Positions 21,105 to 32,150 of a stretch of 64,000 bases of DNA are shown here, piece by piece (within the stretch, counting starts at the first letter, position 1; every line of letters begins with the position of its first letter). The notes under the pieces are model-generated. The model saw only the letters and a list, made by a program, of their open reading frames with translations, was not told where the DNA came from and ran no database searches. The DNA is taken from assembly GCA_047967505.1 (NCBI GenBank), contig CM106539.1; one strand, written 5' to 3'. The translations under genes and the position numbers were made by a program. This stretch comes from Dipteris shenzhenensis (lineage: Eukaryota; Polypodiophyta; Polypodiopsida; Gleicheniales).

Positions 21105-23854
21105 CTGGAAGTTCAAGATGAAGACCATCCTAAGCGCATACGAGCTTTGGGACACTGCTACTGGGGTGGATGTGAGGCCGGCCGGATCCAGCCAATGCAG
21201 GACAATAGATAGTACCAACTGTGGATGAGATTCTCGCGTGGACAAGAAGAAATGCAGATTCGCTGTGTTCTATTGTCTGCTGTGTTAGTGATTCCGTCAT
21301 GGTGTTAATTCAACATGTCACCATAGCGGAGGAGGCATGGACGGTCTTGAAAAATCAGTACGAGACCACGAATCAAACGCGGATTCAGAATCTGGAGACT
21401 CAACTCGCGAATGAGAAGTTGTCTGAGTCTGAAGCAGTAGAGAAGTTCATCACCAAGGTGAAGAATCTACGCGATCAGATGACTGCAATTGGCATCAACA
21501 TCACCAGCGAGAATCTAGCATGAAGGTGGATACGGATTCTCCCACCAAAGTACGACAGTCTTGTTATGGCGATGAATACGCAGAACAGAAATCCGCCCCT
21601 CAACTTTGAGGATTTCAGCGCGATGCTTTTGGAGGAGGAGATGCATCAAAAGATGAGGACTAGAGAAGATTCGGCTTTCTCGACCGGATCAAAGAAAGGT
21701 AAGGGTAAGGACTCTGGTAACCCATCTTCTTCTGATGATAAAAAGAGAAAGAAGAAGATCAAGTGCTTCTATTGCAACAAGGCAGGGCACAATCAGAATG
21801 AGTGCCGAAAGAAGATTGTAGATGAGAAGAACGGAGTAAAGAAAGAGTCCAGCAACAGCGCGCAAGCAGTACCAGTAGAGCTGTTCATCGCAATTGAGGA
21901 GATTTGCAGGGAGGCAGTTCATGTACCTGCGGATGAACCGTGGATCATTGACAGTGGTGCATCGCGCCACATGACCAATTGGAAGGATTGGTATATCTCT
22001 CTACAGCCGGTAGGGATTGACATCCTTGTAGCAGTCGGCAATGATGCAAAATGTCCAGCAAAAGGAAAAGGTATGATTGCTCTCAAGTCAGATAGAGTTG
22101 TAAAACAGTTGTCCGATGTTCTTTATGTGCCAAATATCAAGAGGAACTTGTTGTCCGTTTCCGCGATCACGGACCGAGACCTCAAAGTTCAATTCGATAA
22201 GAATGGTGCACAGATTATGGATCTTCAAGGGAAGGTCGATAAAGGTACACGACGCAATAACATTTACAAACTCTTAGCTTTCAGTGCTCGAGCAGATGTG
22301 AAGAACACTAAGCTGTGGCATGAGAGGTTTGGTCATCTAAACCTTAGTCCTTTGAAGGAGATGCATAAAAGTGAAATGATTGCAGACCTACCAGAAATTT
22401 CAGATCTGCCCGATGTATGTGAAGCTTGCATGATGGGCAAGCAGCATTGGCATCCCTTTCCTAAAGAGGCCAGCAGGGCAAAGGCTCCTCTAGAGCTCGT
22501 TCACACGGACCTCTGCGGAAAGATGGAGACGGAAGCTTTGGGTGGTTCCTACTACTTCATGACACTGATCGATGACTACAGTAGAAGGATATGGATATAC
22601 TTCCTGAAGACTAAAGATGAGGCTTTTAGTAGGTTCAAGGAATGGCATGTAATGGTCGAGAAAGAAACGGGGAGGAAGGTGAAGAAGTTGAGATCAGACA
22701 GAGGTGGAGAGTTCACATCAACTGAATTCAAAAGTTACTGCAAAAGTCACGGAATCAAGAGGCAGAAACCCCTGCCACATACATCACAGCAAAATGGAGT
22801 AGCAGAATGCAAGATGCACGTCATCTGCGAAATGGGCCGGAGTATGATGAAAGGGAAAGATTTGCCAAAGACTTTCTTGGCTGAAGCATGTAACACTACA
22901 GTTTACATCCTAAATCGTAGCTACACGAAGGCTGTGAACGGGATGACTCCACTGCAAGCCTTTTCTAGTAAGAAACCTTCAGGTGCACATTTCAGAGTTT
23001 TTGGATGTGACTGTTTTGTGCATGTCCCTGATGCTACCAGGACCAAATGGGAACCGAAGAGCCGGAAGTGTATTTTCTTGGGCTACAATGAAGAGGCGAA
23101 GGGTTACCGTCTCTATAACCTTGTTACCAAGAAGGTAATTGTAAGTCGCGATGTGGTCTTCTCAGAACAGCCGCATCAATTGGAGGAGGATGCTTCCTGC
23201 CCAGACAACCAGGACTAGGATATCCATCCAGTACCGCCACCGACAACAGACCGAACTCCCCCAACGGTGCTTGGGAGGATTCAAGACAAAGGAGATGAAG
23301 AAGAGCCTATAGAACCACAACGGCAACGGCCATTCCCAAAGTGGGTAAAGCAGCTTTTGGACAGCAGAGAACCTCCAGCCATTGAGGAGGAACCATCCGA
23401 ACACCGCCGGTCCAAGAGATTAGAGGAGCAAAGAAGGGCGCAGGAACACTTGGTCAACTATGCTTTGATGACAGAAGTGATCCGTGCTGATGAACCCAAG
23501 TGTCTTGAGAAGAGGCACAGGGCGATGATAGGTGGATGGAGGCTATGCAGTCGGAGTATGGCTCCATAATGAAGAACAACACTTGGGACCTTGTGGATCG
23601 ACCACCAAAACGCAAGGTAATCGGAACCAAGTGGGTGTACAAGACCAAGTACAAGTCCGACGGCACGTTGGATAGGCTCGTGGCAAAAGGATTTGCACAG
23701 GTACATGGTTTTGATTATCAAGATACTTTTGCTCCCATAGCTCGACTAACTACAATTCGCAGTGTTTTGGCTTTAGCTACCCAGGGAAGTTGGCCCGTGT
23801 TTCAGATGGATGTGAAATCTGCCTTTCTGAATGGAGATCTCAAGGAGGAGGTAT
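21105..23854 (+). pseudogene. copia copy 1 gag-pol, interrupted
   Basis: One frame carries most of the polyprotein from 21221 on. gag has the UBN2-type segment (EEAWTVLKNQYETTNQTRI near 21330), with a TGA at 21524-21526 where copy 2 has TGG. From 21566 a 550-codon stretch is open, with zinc knuckle CFYCNKAGHNQNEC (about 21763), protease WIIDSGASRHMT (about 21940), GAG-pre-integrase LWHERFGHLNLSPLKEMHKS (about 22313), and integrase Asp in VHTDLCG, Asp in RSDRGGEF and Glu in NGVAEC. A TAG at 23216-23218 replaces a CAG of copy 2. A 2-base insertion near 23510 shifts frame before the reverse transcriptase, which ends after QMDVKSAFLNGDLKEEVY. In VAEC the usual Arg of VAER is replaced by Cys in both copies. 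Confidence 0.93.
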
Positions 23855-24362
23855 ATCCCTTGACTGATCGCACTGAAGGTAGACATAGCATTTCCCGGGG
23901 CAGCCCACTCTCGGGTTGCGGGGCCCGTTTGGAGCCTCAAATGATCTCGGATGGCGAATGGGGACCATAGGTTAGTTGCTCTGTTCTGTGCACCGGTTCT
24001 ATCATATGATCGGCGGCCTATTTCGAGACCGACCCCCAGTCAACCGTTTTGGGCGGACTGGGTCGGTCACCCAATTGAGCCTAACCAACTACCACTGGTG
24101 GCTATATAAGAACAAGCTCGTGAAGCCCATTTCATCACTGGCTATAACAACCCTAATTCCTTAGCATCTAGCCTCCGTCTTCTACTGTTTCCAGCATGCC
24201 AGCGAAGCTTCTTTCACAGGAGCGCACGGTTGGGAGGCAACGCCATCTATTGTATCAGTTCTACAATAATCAAATTTTTTATTCTCCATACTATCTTGTT
24301 TTCTCTCTTGTGTACGAGATCTTGCTATGTGTTGAGCACAGACGTATTATTATTTTCTTACA
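23855..24362 (+). repeat. 3' LTR of copia copy 1, 5'-truncated
   Basis: The sequence begins in the middle of the LTR (ATCCCTTGACTGA) directly after reverse transcriptase codons and runs to CTTACA at 24362. It keeps the TATA box GCTATATAAG at 24101-24110, which is missing from the 5' copy. About the first 230 bp of the LTR are absent. Confidence 0.93.
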
Positions 24363-24560
24363 ATGGATTCATAAGGTATTTGCACCTTACCTCACTAGCT
24401 TCATGCAAGTGTTTTCGGATGATTTCTATGTGCTTGAGAAAAAGAGTGGGAATCTAGATCAGTTATAGTTGTGTTTTGATAAGTGTCGATCAGCTTGATT
24501 CAGTTTGGATTTGGCTAAGTGTGCATTTGTTATGAAAAGTCCATATGCCAAATGTATGTA
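24363..24560 (+). mobile_element. Ty3/gypsy reverse transcriptase, right half of the split element
   Basis: Immediately after the right ATGGA the gypsy reverse transcriptase continues with APYLTSFMQVFSDDFYVLEK. FSDDF sits where the catalytic (Y/F)xDD loop belongs. LDQL..CFDKCRSA and LDLAKCAFVMKS follow. Together with 18481-20647 this restores the normal domain order, showing that copia copy 1 landed in this element. Sequence similarity ends near 24550. Confidence 0.9.
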
Positions 24561-26320
24561 GGCCCATTATTTACGTCATATGGACTTTTATAAGGTTGCT
24601 CATGAGAGTTGGTAGGTGCATTTGGCATTTGAATTAAAAATCGAAAGGCCTTTTTGAAAAGGAAATTAAAATTGGAATCATAAGAACGTATTGTTGTGCC
24701 TTTAAATAGGCTCAACTCTTTGATGCAACAATAGGTGAACATGGGTGCCATAGAAGAAAAAGGTGCACAAGCAATACTATTGAGTAGATTGCTTGAATAT
24801 TATGATATCTTTATGATGATAAGCTAAAATCCATGCATATATTTAGTAGATAATCTAGGTATATAATTTAGTAGGATTCCTAAGATGCCAACTCAATATG
24901 TAATATGTTACTACCCTCATCCAAAATCCAGAGTATGGGGGGACAAGGTCCATATATAATATGTATGGATTTTCTTTAAAATTTTCAAATATGCAAGGGA
25001 ACAATATGAAAATTTCATGTTCCTCCTCCCACAAAATAGAAGGTATATATCTTGAAAAATATGCAAGACTTTAAGATTTGTACATATTTTTCATAATATG
25101 TGAGGCCCAAGAGGGGGGGTCTTTTGGATGAGGGGGGGTAAAACAAAAAATACACTAATATATGAAAACCCTTCTCCTTTCCAACAATTAGTGTAACTTT
25201 TTCATGTGTTATCCAAATTTCAAGGTGTAAAGACATAGTTGAACACAACCATGTTAATTTGAATAATTTCTACTTATGGCATATTGTTAAATTCATCTCA
25301 TACTCAAGATTTTGATAGGTTTTCTTACTAAAGGGAGTTGGTGCCCTAGGGTAGGATTCGGATACAAAGAGACACCCACCTGTCGAGTGCATCTCTCACC
25401 TCGATCCGTATGTCAATTTGGATTTTGTTTGGTATTACGGTTAAGAGATGAACAATGTTGCAGGTGTCTTGCTCATGTTAACAAGAGATCTATCCTCGAT
25501 CTATCTGTTGGATTATGTTTGTATCTAAAAATTATCACAAATATAACTGATGTTTCCGCCTCTTTATTTGCTCTCTTCATTGTAATGGATGCAGAGATAG
25601 TTATCTTTCTTGTTAATCTTTTGATTTTGTCTTTTGCATTAAGTATGCAATAGTCATGAGAGTTGTGAGACTTCTGTCTATAGTATCACTACATATGTAT
25701 TAGTTTTAGGAGTCTATATGAGCCTATAAATAGTGGCAATCTTGTTGTTCAACTACTCTACCACATCTGAGATCGACGATGCCTAGGACAACGGGCCCAT
25801 ACATTCAAAACAATGGGTAGTTGGAGAAGATCCATTCTGGCATGATGCACTCAATGGATTTGATGCAACGATGAAACACATATGATCATTGCCATTGCAA
25901 CAAAGAACATAACCTGTGGTCTCACATTCAGTGGGAGAATTTGAGGCAACAACGTCATGCCATTCAAGTGAATACCAGTCTCTAGTCTTCACAAGCTTTA
26001 GGTTGCATAGCTTAGATTAGCTAACTACAAAGAGGGAGACATTAGCTATGTTGGTATCCTCTGAAACAAAGGAGAAACAACTCATGCGCACAATGTCAAA
26101 GAGGTTGTCAATCACAAGGACCAGTGGGGTTGGACGCAGAAGGACCAGCAGTTGGATGCAGAGTGGAAACAATGTAGGATTATCTTGATTCGAGAAGTTT
26201 GTGAGCTTCAACAGAATGCAAGAAAAGGAGAGACAACCTAAGTGTGGAATTTGTTGATCAAGTGACAATGTGGGACGAGCACATCGTACACATGCTTGAT
26301 ACAATGTAGGTTAGTAGTTG
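24561..26320. other. No gene recognised; isolated repeat and TATA-like motifs
   Basis: CCAACTCAATATGTAATATG followed by TTACTACCCTCATCC at 24892-24925 repeats the boundary seen at 2762-2795. Poly-G runs occur near 25110. CCTATAAATAG near 25725 repeats the TATA-like motif of 3770. A minus-strand frame at 26017-26304 is open for 95 codons but unrecognised. The rest shows nothing I can name. Confidence 0.45.
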
Positions 26321-27440
26321 CCTAAACTAGCTCGATGATTGTTCATGAATGGGTTTTGGAATAGTTTAATTGTTTAATTTAATTTCTAAACTAAGTTGGC
26401 TTGGACTTAATGTGGTTCTCCTAAACCAGCCCAGTAGTTAGAACTTCATGCACCATGCTAGTTTAGGTCAAACACCAGCTATGTGATTTTCCTAAACAAG
26501 CATGGTTGAATAGCAATATATTTCACCAGCCTGGTGGTTGTGTGTGAATGAGTTTTGGAATAGTTTAATTGTTTAATTTCCAAACTAGGATGGCTTAGAC
26601 TTAATGTGATTGTTCAATTGCAACATCATGCAATATATCACCGTGCTGGTTTAGGTCAGACACTAGTTATGTGATTGTCCTAAACCATGGTTGAACAATA
26701 ATATATTTTGCAATAGAAAGAATATTGTTATTGTTTGATTGATGAGCAGCCCATTGGTTAAAATTGTTGTGCTTCCTAATAGTTAAAGATTAGTAAGGTT
26801 TAATTTTTGGGATGGTTTTGGTCATATACCACTTAATTTCTAAAATGGCCTAGCTTGGACTTAATGTGAGTGTCCTAAACCATTCTCATGGTTAGAACAT
26901 CATGCAATATATCACCGAGCTAGATCATGTCAAATAGGAGTTCTATGATTGTCCTAAACTAGCGTGGTTGAAACAGAAATATATTTCACAAACAAAACTA
27001 ATTGATGACCATCCCGGTGGTTGGTTGAAATTGATGTCTTTCCTAGTAGTTAAATTATTTAAGTTTAATTTCTAGGATGGTTCGGGACATGTACCAGTCA
27101 ATGTCTAGACTAGGATGGCTTGGACTTAATGTAAGTGTCCTAAAGTAGCCCCATGGTTGGGAACATCATGCAATATATCATCGAGCTAGATTAGCTCAAA
27201 TAGGAGTTAGGTGATTCTCCTAAACTAGTGTGGCTTTAAAAGATATATATTTCACAAACAAAAATTATCGATGACCAGCCTGATGGTTGGTTGAAATGGA
27301 TGTGTTTTCTTATTCAAGCTAAATTAACTAGTCAATTTTCAAACTGGGTTGGCTTGGACTTATGTGATTGTCCTAAAGCAACCCCAATGGTTGAAAACAA
27401 TTTGTTTTGTAGTAGTGAAACTATTTGTTTTTTAGTAGCT
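26320..27440. repeat. Diverged tandem array, about 260-bp unit, five copies
   Basis: The landmark GGCTTGGACTTAATGTG followed by TCCTAAA(C/G) recurs near 26397, 26592, 26853, 27118 and 27350. In between are ATCATGCAATATATCACCG, TGATTGTCCTAAACTAGCGT, ATATATTTCACAAACAAAA, TGATGACCAGCCCGGTGGTT-like and TAGTAGTTAAATTA blocks in the same order. Spacings are 195, 261, 265 and 232 bp. Related words at 29690-29990 suggest a dispersed family. No coding frame is kept. Confidence 0.88.
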
Positions 27441-27859
27441 TAATTAAACTCTTTTTTTGCATGTCATGTGTTTGTTTTCCTCATACTAGTACAGAAAACA
27501 AAATGTTCGTTTCCCCAAAAGGAAGAGCAAGGAGCGCAGGGAGGAAAGTTTCAAAAGGAGCTAGAAGGACCTAGACTTTTAGGCCGGCTAGATTTTTAGG
27601 GAAAATGATAGGGCAACCTTAATTTTTCGATTCAATCTAGTCATCATAACTTAGCTTAACCTCATTGATTTGTGAAGGAGGGGAGGGATCTAATTAATTG
27701 AATTTCCATTAAAACTTCTCTAGGGGGACATTTAACCTCATTGATTTGTGAAGAAACTAAGGTATTTGTCAGCCATCTGTCAAAGATAGCAGGTTTAGTC
27801 CTTTGATTAATGCCTGATCACAAACGTAGATTTTATGAGTGAAAGGCAGCCTAAGGATT
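27441..27859. other. No gene seen between the 260-bp array and the LINE relic
   Basis: The stretch contains a duplicated CCTCATTGATTTGTGAAG piece (near 27660 and 27734). It may include eroded upstream parts of the LINE. Confidence 0.4.
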
Positions 27860-29280
27860 TACCATATAATGCTACTCTCTTGCAAAGAACTTTGTCATGG
27901 AATGAGATTAAATACATAGTCTATTGCCAGGGGAAGATCTCTTGGGCTGGATGGGATTCCCACTGAGTTTTATCGGTGTTACTGTAAGGTGTGTGGCAAA
28001 GACATGACTATTCTCATTAATCATGATTGTCACAAGGGTTATCTACCTAGGAGAATAAATACTAGCATTGTGAAATCAATCCCTAAGGGTTAGAACATGT
28101 TTCTACATAGGCACTGGAGGCCCCTTACTATGTTGAGCTGTGTTTATGAAGTTATGGAAAAATCCATGGCTAACATGATTAAGTCAATTCTAACCAAAAT
28201 CCTTCATGCTAGGCAGTATGGCTTCATATTTAGTAGAAATATATGGGATGTGATAATGAATGTTGCCCTTGGTATTGATTATGTTGTGATGCATAATGAG
28301 ACCTTATTGATTAAGTTAATTCTAACCAAAATCCTTCATGCTAGGCAGTATGGTTTCATATTTAGTAGAAATATACAAGATGTGATGATGAATGTTGCCC
28401 TTGCTATTGATTATGTTGTGATGCATAATGAGACCTTATTTTGTTAAATTTAGATCTTCAAAAAGCCTATGCTAGAATTACTTGAAGTCTTATCATTGCT
28501 GCTCTAGAGAGATTGGGTTTGGTCAAGGGTTTTGTGCAATGACAGCAGTACTATTTTCCAATGCTTTTTCCAGGTTGTCACTTAATGGGTATTTGAAAGG
28601 TTCATTTGCACTCAAGAGGTGTATTAGCTAAGGATGCCCTCTAGCTCCTTTTCTATTTTCCCTTGTGCTTGAACCTCTACTTTATCAACTTGATTACTAG
28701 CTTAATCAAGGATGCATTATTCGATTGTCACTACCAGCAGATAGTTGTAATTTTTGTACACAATTTTTTTTTAATGATAACTCGAGTCTTCTGGTTGGAA
28801 GGGACGAAAATTTAGGAAATTTCTTGTTTGTCTTTGAGGAGTTATCTGTTGTCTTTGATTCTAAAATAAATCAAGACAAAACCACCGTAGTTTGGTTGGG
28901 GTGGGATTCCTTACCTAGATGGTATACATAGTTTTCTTTCATATGAATTAGAGCTAATGAAATTATCAAATACTTAGGGCACCCTAATGGATTTGCTATT
29001 AGTTTGATAGACAAGATTGAGTGGTGCATGTCCAAGATGCAGAGTAAGCTTGCTACATGGGAGAATTTCAAACTATCTTTTACAGGCAGGGTAGTTGTTG
29101 CTAAACAAGAACCGATGTCTATCTCAGTGTATGTGATTTTTGCCTTTCCTTTCTTTGATAATGCACTGATGAAAATGGACAGGTATATTAGAAATTTTGT
29201 ATGGTGAGAGCAATGGGCATGCCATAGAAGGTATGGTGGATAGTAAAAATAAGGGTGGACTTGGGTTAGAAGGTACGGTC
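27860..29280 (+). mobile_element. L1-type LINE reverse transcriptase relic
   Basis: Translation in shifting frames gives SWNEIKYIV, then GLDGIPTEFYRCYCK (about 27945), GYLPRRINTSIVKSIPKG (about 28040), HRHWRPLTMLSCVYEVMEKS (about 28107), ILHARQYGFIFSRNI..V (about 28195), a core with QGCPLAP-like CPLAPFLFSL near 28635, and a C-terminal part with KTTVVWLGW (about 28880), YLG-HP near 28975, KMQSKLATWENFKLSFTGR near 29035-29090 and MDRYIRNFVW near 29175. This is the domain order of plant L1 ORF2. Stops and frameshifts are many. Endonuclease, ORF1 and a poly(A) tail were not found. Confidence 0.88.
28177..28440 (+). repeat. 132-bp in-frame tandem duplication within the LINE
   Basis: Units 28177-28308 and 28309-28440 both encode IKLILTKILHARQYGFIFSR-type sequence, followed by DYVVMHNETL. 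They differ at few positions, and 132 bp is 44 codons, so the frame is kept. Confidence 0.93.
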
Positions 29281-30106
29281 TAGAAGTGTAGGAACATGAT
29301 TACTAAATGGTTCCTTAAACTTCATTGTAGTCAACCATGGGCAATAGTTGTCGGGTATTTGATTGATCTGAAAATTTAAGGTGGCTTATTAAGATGGCTC
29401 ATGATTGTTTGGATGGCACCACCAAGCCTCCAATCATCATGGTGGCTCAAGAGAGTTGCAAACTTTGCTGATTAGATGGTCATCCCATCATGTAAACCAG
29501 GTTGTTGTGGTGGCTATTTAATTAACTACAAGCCCAGTGGCTAAAAAGCAACAACATTAAGTCATCACACTTAATCCTAATCAAGCTCTAAGGGTCGCCA
29601 CTTAATCCTTACCACACCATCATTTCGCTCTCCACTCCATCATTATTATAGGTCTCCATTTCTCGCCTATTGAATGCTGGCATGGTGACAATTGATGACC
29701 AGCCCAGTGTTGTTGTTTTCTAAGTAGTTAAGTTAGTTTAGTTTACGAGTAGTGAATTAGTTTAGTTTAATTTTTGGGCTATATACTAGTAGTTAAAGTA
29801 GTTTAATAGTTCCATCCAAAACCATCCTCTTAACATATAACTCAGGTAGTTAATGTGATTGAACTAAACTGAGTTTTGTTATTGTCTAATTATAGAAGAA
29901 TAGAAAAAGAAATATATTTCACACAGTAGTTAATTAGTTTAGTTTACTAGTACTTAAATTAGTTTAGTTTGATTTTTGGACTGGTTTTGGTGTGAAGGAA
30001 ATACATTTTCCTTGGTTTAGGGCCAAACCCTATAAGAACATAACTTGTCTGCCAAACCATATTTGTGAGTGACAGGAGAAATATACAATTTTATGATCAA
30101 GCTAGC
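29281..30106. other. No gene; words related to the 260-bp array
   Basis: TGATGACCAGCCCAGTG, TAGTTAATTAGTTTAGTTTA-like blocks and AATATATTTCACA recur between 29690 and 29990 and resemble parts of the array at 26320-27440. GAAATACATTTTCCTTGGTT near 29999 recurs in the 450-bp array downstream. Confidence 0.5.
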
Positions 30107-30560
30107 AATGTAGTATCGCTTTTGGAGAGTGCTTTTCACCTTCAGTTCGAATGAATCTGCAGAGTTGGCCATAGTTTGACCTTCATAATTATCCTCCTGT
30201 AAAGTCTTCTCCTTCTCCATAATAATTCCCACTTTTCCTTTCCCATGATGTCTCTTGTACCTTCCAAATAGGGTGCATAGTGATTATTGCACGGCTGGAA
30301 ATTAGGCATAGAACTACAAACACAACAATTGATGATAACAAGCATTGCAAGAGGAGGCATGATGCAAAGAGGTATGGGAAAAAGAGATGTCTCAAAAAGC
30401 ACAAGGAACATTTATGGAATAAGCAAAAAGGTGGTATATGTATGCAGAGGGAAAATACTTCACATGAGGATAATTTTGAAGGTCAACCTATAGTTGAATC
30501 TATATATTCATTCAAACCAAAGGTGAAAATCACTCTCTAAAAGCGATAATCTATCAAACA
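30107..30560. repeat. Long imperfect inverted repeat with coding-like arms
   Basis: The left arm, read on the minus strand from about 30250 to 30107, and the right arm (about 30395-30550, plus) share the order ACAAG(A/G)(A/G)ACAT, GGAGGATAATTATGAAGGTC-type, GATTCATTCGAAC-type, AAGGTGAAAA and CACTCTCCAAAAGCGAT. Both arms translate to related peptides (minus EGQTMANSADSFELKVKSTL, plus EGQPIVESIYSFKPKVKITL). The centre lies near 30330. This looks like an inverted duplication of one coding fragment whose family I do not recognise. Confidence 0.8.
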
Positions 30561-30589
30561 CATTGCTATCTCGATCTTAATACATCTTC

Positions 30590-31620
30590 CTTGGTTTCAA
30601 GAACTAGCGCAGTGGTTGCACAAGGATATACGTATGTGGCATGCCACTGGAGGCCATATCAACATGAAAGGGAACCCTAGTCAATTAAGGTAAATACATA
30701 ACTACAAACACATTTCCTAGCAAGATCAAACTCTCTGTACAACCATGGTCATAAGATTTGGCTCATCAGAAATGTTGTGGTTTTCAAGCATGTCCCTATT
30801 CCATCTATACTTTGTCAAGATGTTAAGTAGGACTTCATAGTAGGAAGAATATAGTTCTTGCAATGGCAGATTTGGCTCTTTGCAGAGGCTAGTTACTCAC
30901 TGTAATTTCTTTTCTTTGTTTCTTCATAATACAATTTCTTTTTTTCCACACAAAACTAAGATAAATACATTTTAATTAGGAGTAGCCACCTAAAATAACT
31001 CCAAGAAACAGCAAGCCAATGTTAGCGCTGTGGTTGCAAACCTAAATCAATGCAAAAAAGCTTCACGTAGATGATAGGTGGTGAGCTGCAGGTAGATGAC
31101 AAGACAAATTGTGGACAGTCTGATGCACAAAGATGCAGCACAGAGATTGCACGAAGAAAAATGTTTAACTTTATGTAACCAATGCACTAAAATAGAACCA
31201 GCGCAGTGGTTGCAAGGAAATGCATTTTCCTTGGTTTAAGATTAATTACAACAAGCACTAAAATAGAACCAATGTGGTGGTTGCACAAGGAAATACATTT
31301 AGGATTAACTTTTAACCACTTATTCTAAACTTGATGCAAAATATATGATCAATTGTGGGACTCCAATGCGGGTCTCAAGCCAATTAATGTACATACATTT
31401 TCTTTGGTTAAATTAGGAGTAGCTATAGCCACCTCCAAGAAGCAGTGTGGTGGTTGCATCAAGCCAATGTCAGCATGGTGGTCATGAATCTAAATCAGCA
31501 TACTGGAGAGTTTCACGTAAATGATAGGTGGCGAGCTATGGATTGATGATAGGAGAGACTGTCGATAGTCTGATGCACAAAGATGCAACACAGAGACTAC
31601 GTGAAGGAGGGAAAAATTGC
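30590..31620. repeat. Tandem repeat, about 450-bp unit
   Basis: GCCAATGTTAGCGCTGTGGT and GCCAATGTCAGCATGGTGGT begin matching stretches near 31016 and 31465. GATAGGTGG(T/C)GAGCT lies at 31073 and 31523, and AGTCTGATGCACAAAGATGC at about 31118 and 31569. The GCAGTGGTTGCA(C)AAGG block also occurs near 30608, 31202 and 31277. No coding frame is seen. Confidence 0.85.
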
Positions 31621-32150
31621 TCGTGTAGTGGGATGGTAGCACGTTTGGTCGATACGCTTTTTGTGCTTAAAAGCATGTGCTAAAAAAGCACAATTTTAGC
31701 ACTTTTCAAGAAGTGTTTGCTTGTGACATATATCCACCAGCCATGTAAAATGATTGAGCGTTTTGCACATGTGTCCCATGACACTCGTAAGCTTGTAAGC
31801 TTTCATGATACCACTACTTCAGTTGTAAGTGTAGCTTCATCCCTTGCACATTGTCTCCCTCGTCTCCCTTATCTCCCATGTAGGTCATCTAGCTCAGTTG
31901 AATCGTCTCTCTAGCAGGTCCTAAGCTTAGCTCAATCTTCTCCCTGGTAGGTTCTATGCACTACTTCTCTAGAGGATGTCACCTTTTGCTCTCCCTCATA
32001 GGTCTTGACCTCAGCTCACAGTCCTCTCCCTCGTAGGTTCTGAGCTCTACCTCCATTTACTTTCCCTCGCAGGTCCTCTAGCTCAACTGTTGTAGCTCTC
32101 ACTCTCTTTTTTATTGCACATCTCTACCTCTTTGAGTGGGTGCTACAAGA
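31621..32150. other. No gene; CTC-rich stretch upstream of the next ORF
   Basis: Imperfect repeats of a (C/T)TAGGT(C/T)CT-type word with AGCTCA occur between 31860 and 32090, for example TCCCTCGTAGGTTCTGAGCT. They could be the leader of the ORF that begins at 32151. Confidence 0.4.

Larger units (their letters stand above)
20648..24362 (+). mobile_element. Ty1/copia element, copy 1, internally deleted, inserted in gypsy
   Basis: Both outer LTR ends are intact (TGTTAG at 20648, CTTACA at 24362) and flanked by ATGGA. Compared with copy 2 at 51102-55181, the 5' LTR loses its right part, primer-binding site and leader. LTR sequence stops at about 21104 (CTAACCGACT) and joins gag at CTGGAAGTTC. 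At the other end pol stops inside the reverse transcriptase at about 23854 and joins the middle of the 3' LTR. The two deletions remove the 5' TATA box, the primer site, most of the reverse transcriptase, RNase H and the polypurine tract. The copy can neither be transcribed from its own 5' LTR nor copied in cis. Confidence 0.95.

Noticed and set aside
21566-23218. 550-codon open frame as a host gene
   Set aside because: Zinc knuckle, DSG protease and DDE integrase in order inside LTRs show that it is copia pol.
26320-27440. CRISPR-like array
   Set aside because: Units are about 260 bp, diverged throughout, and without short constant repeats or unique spacers. The window is a plant nuclear genome.
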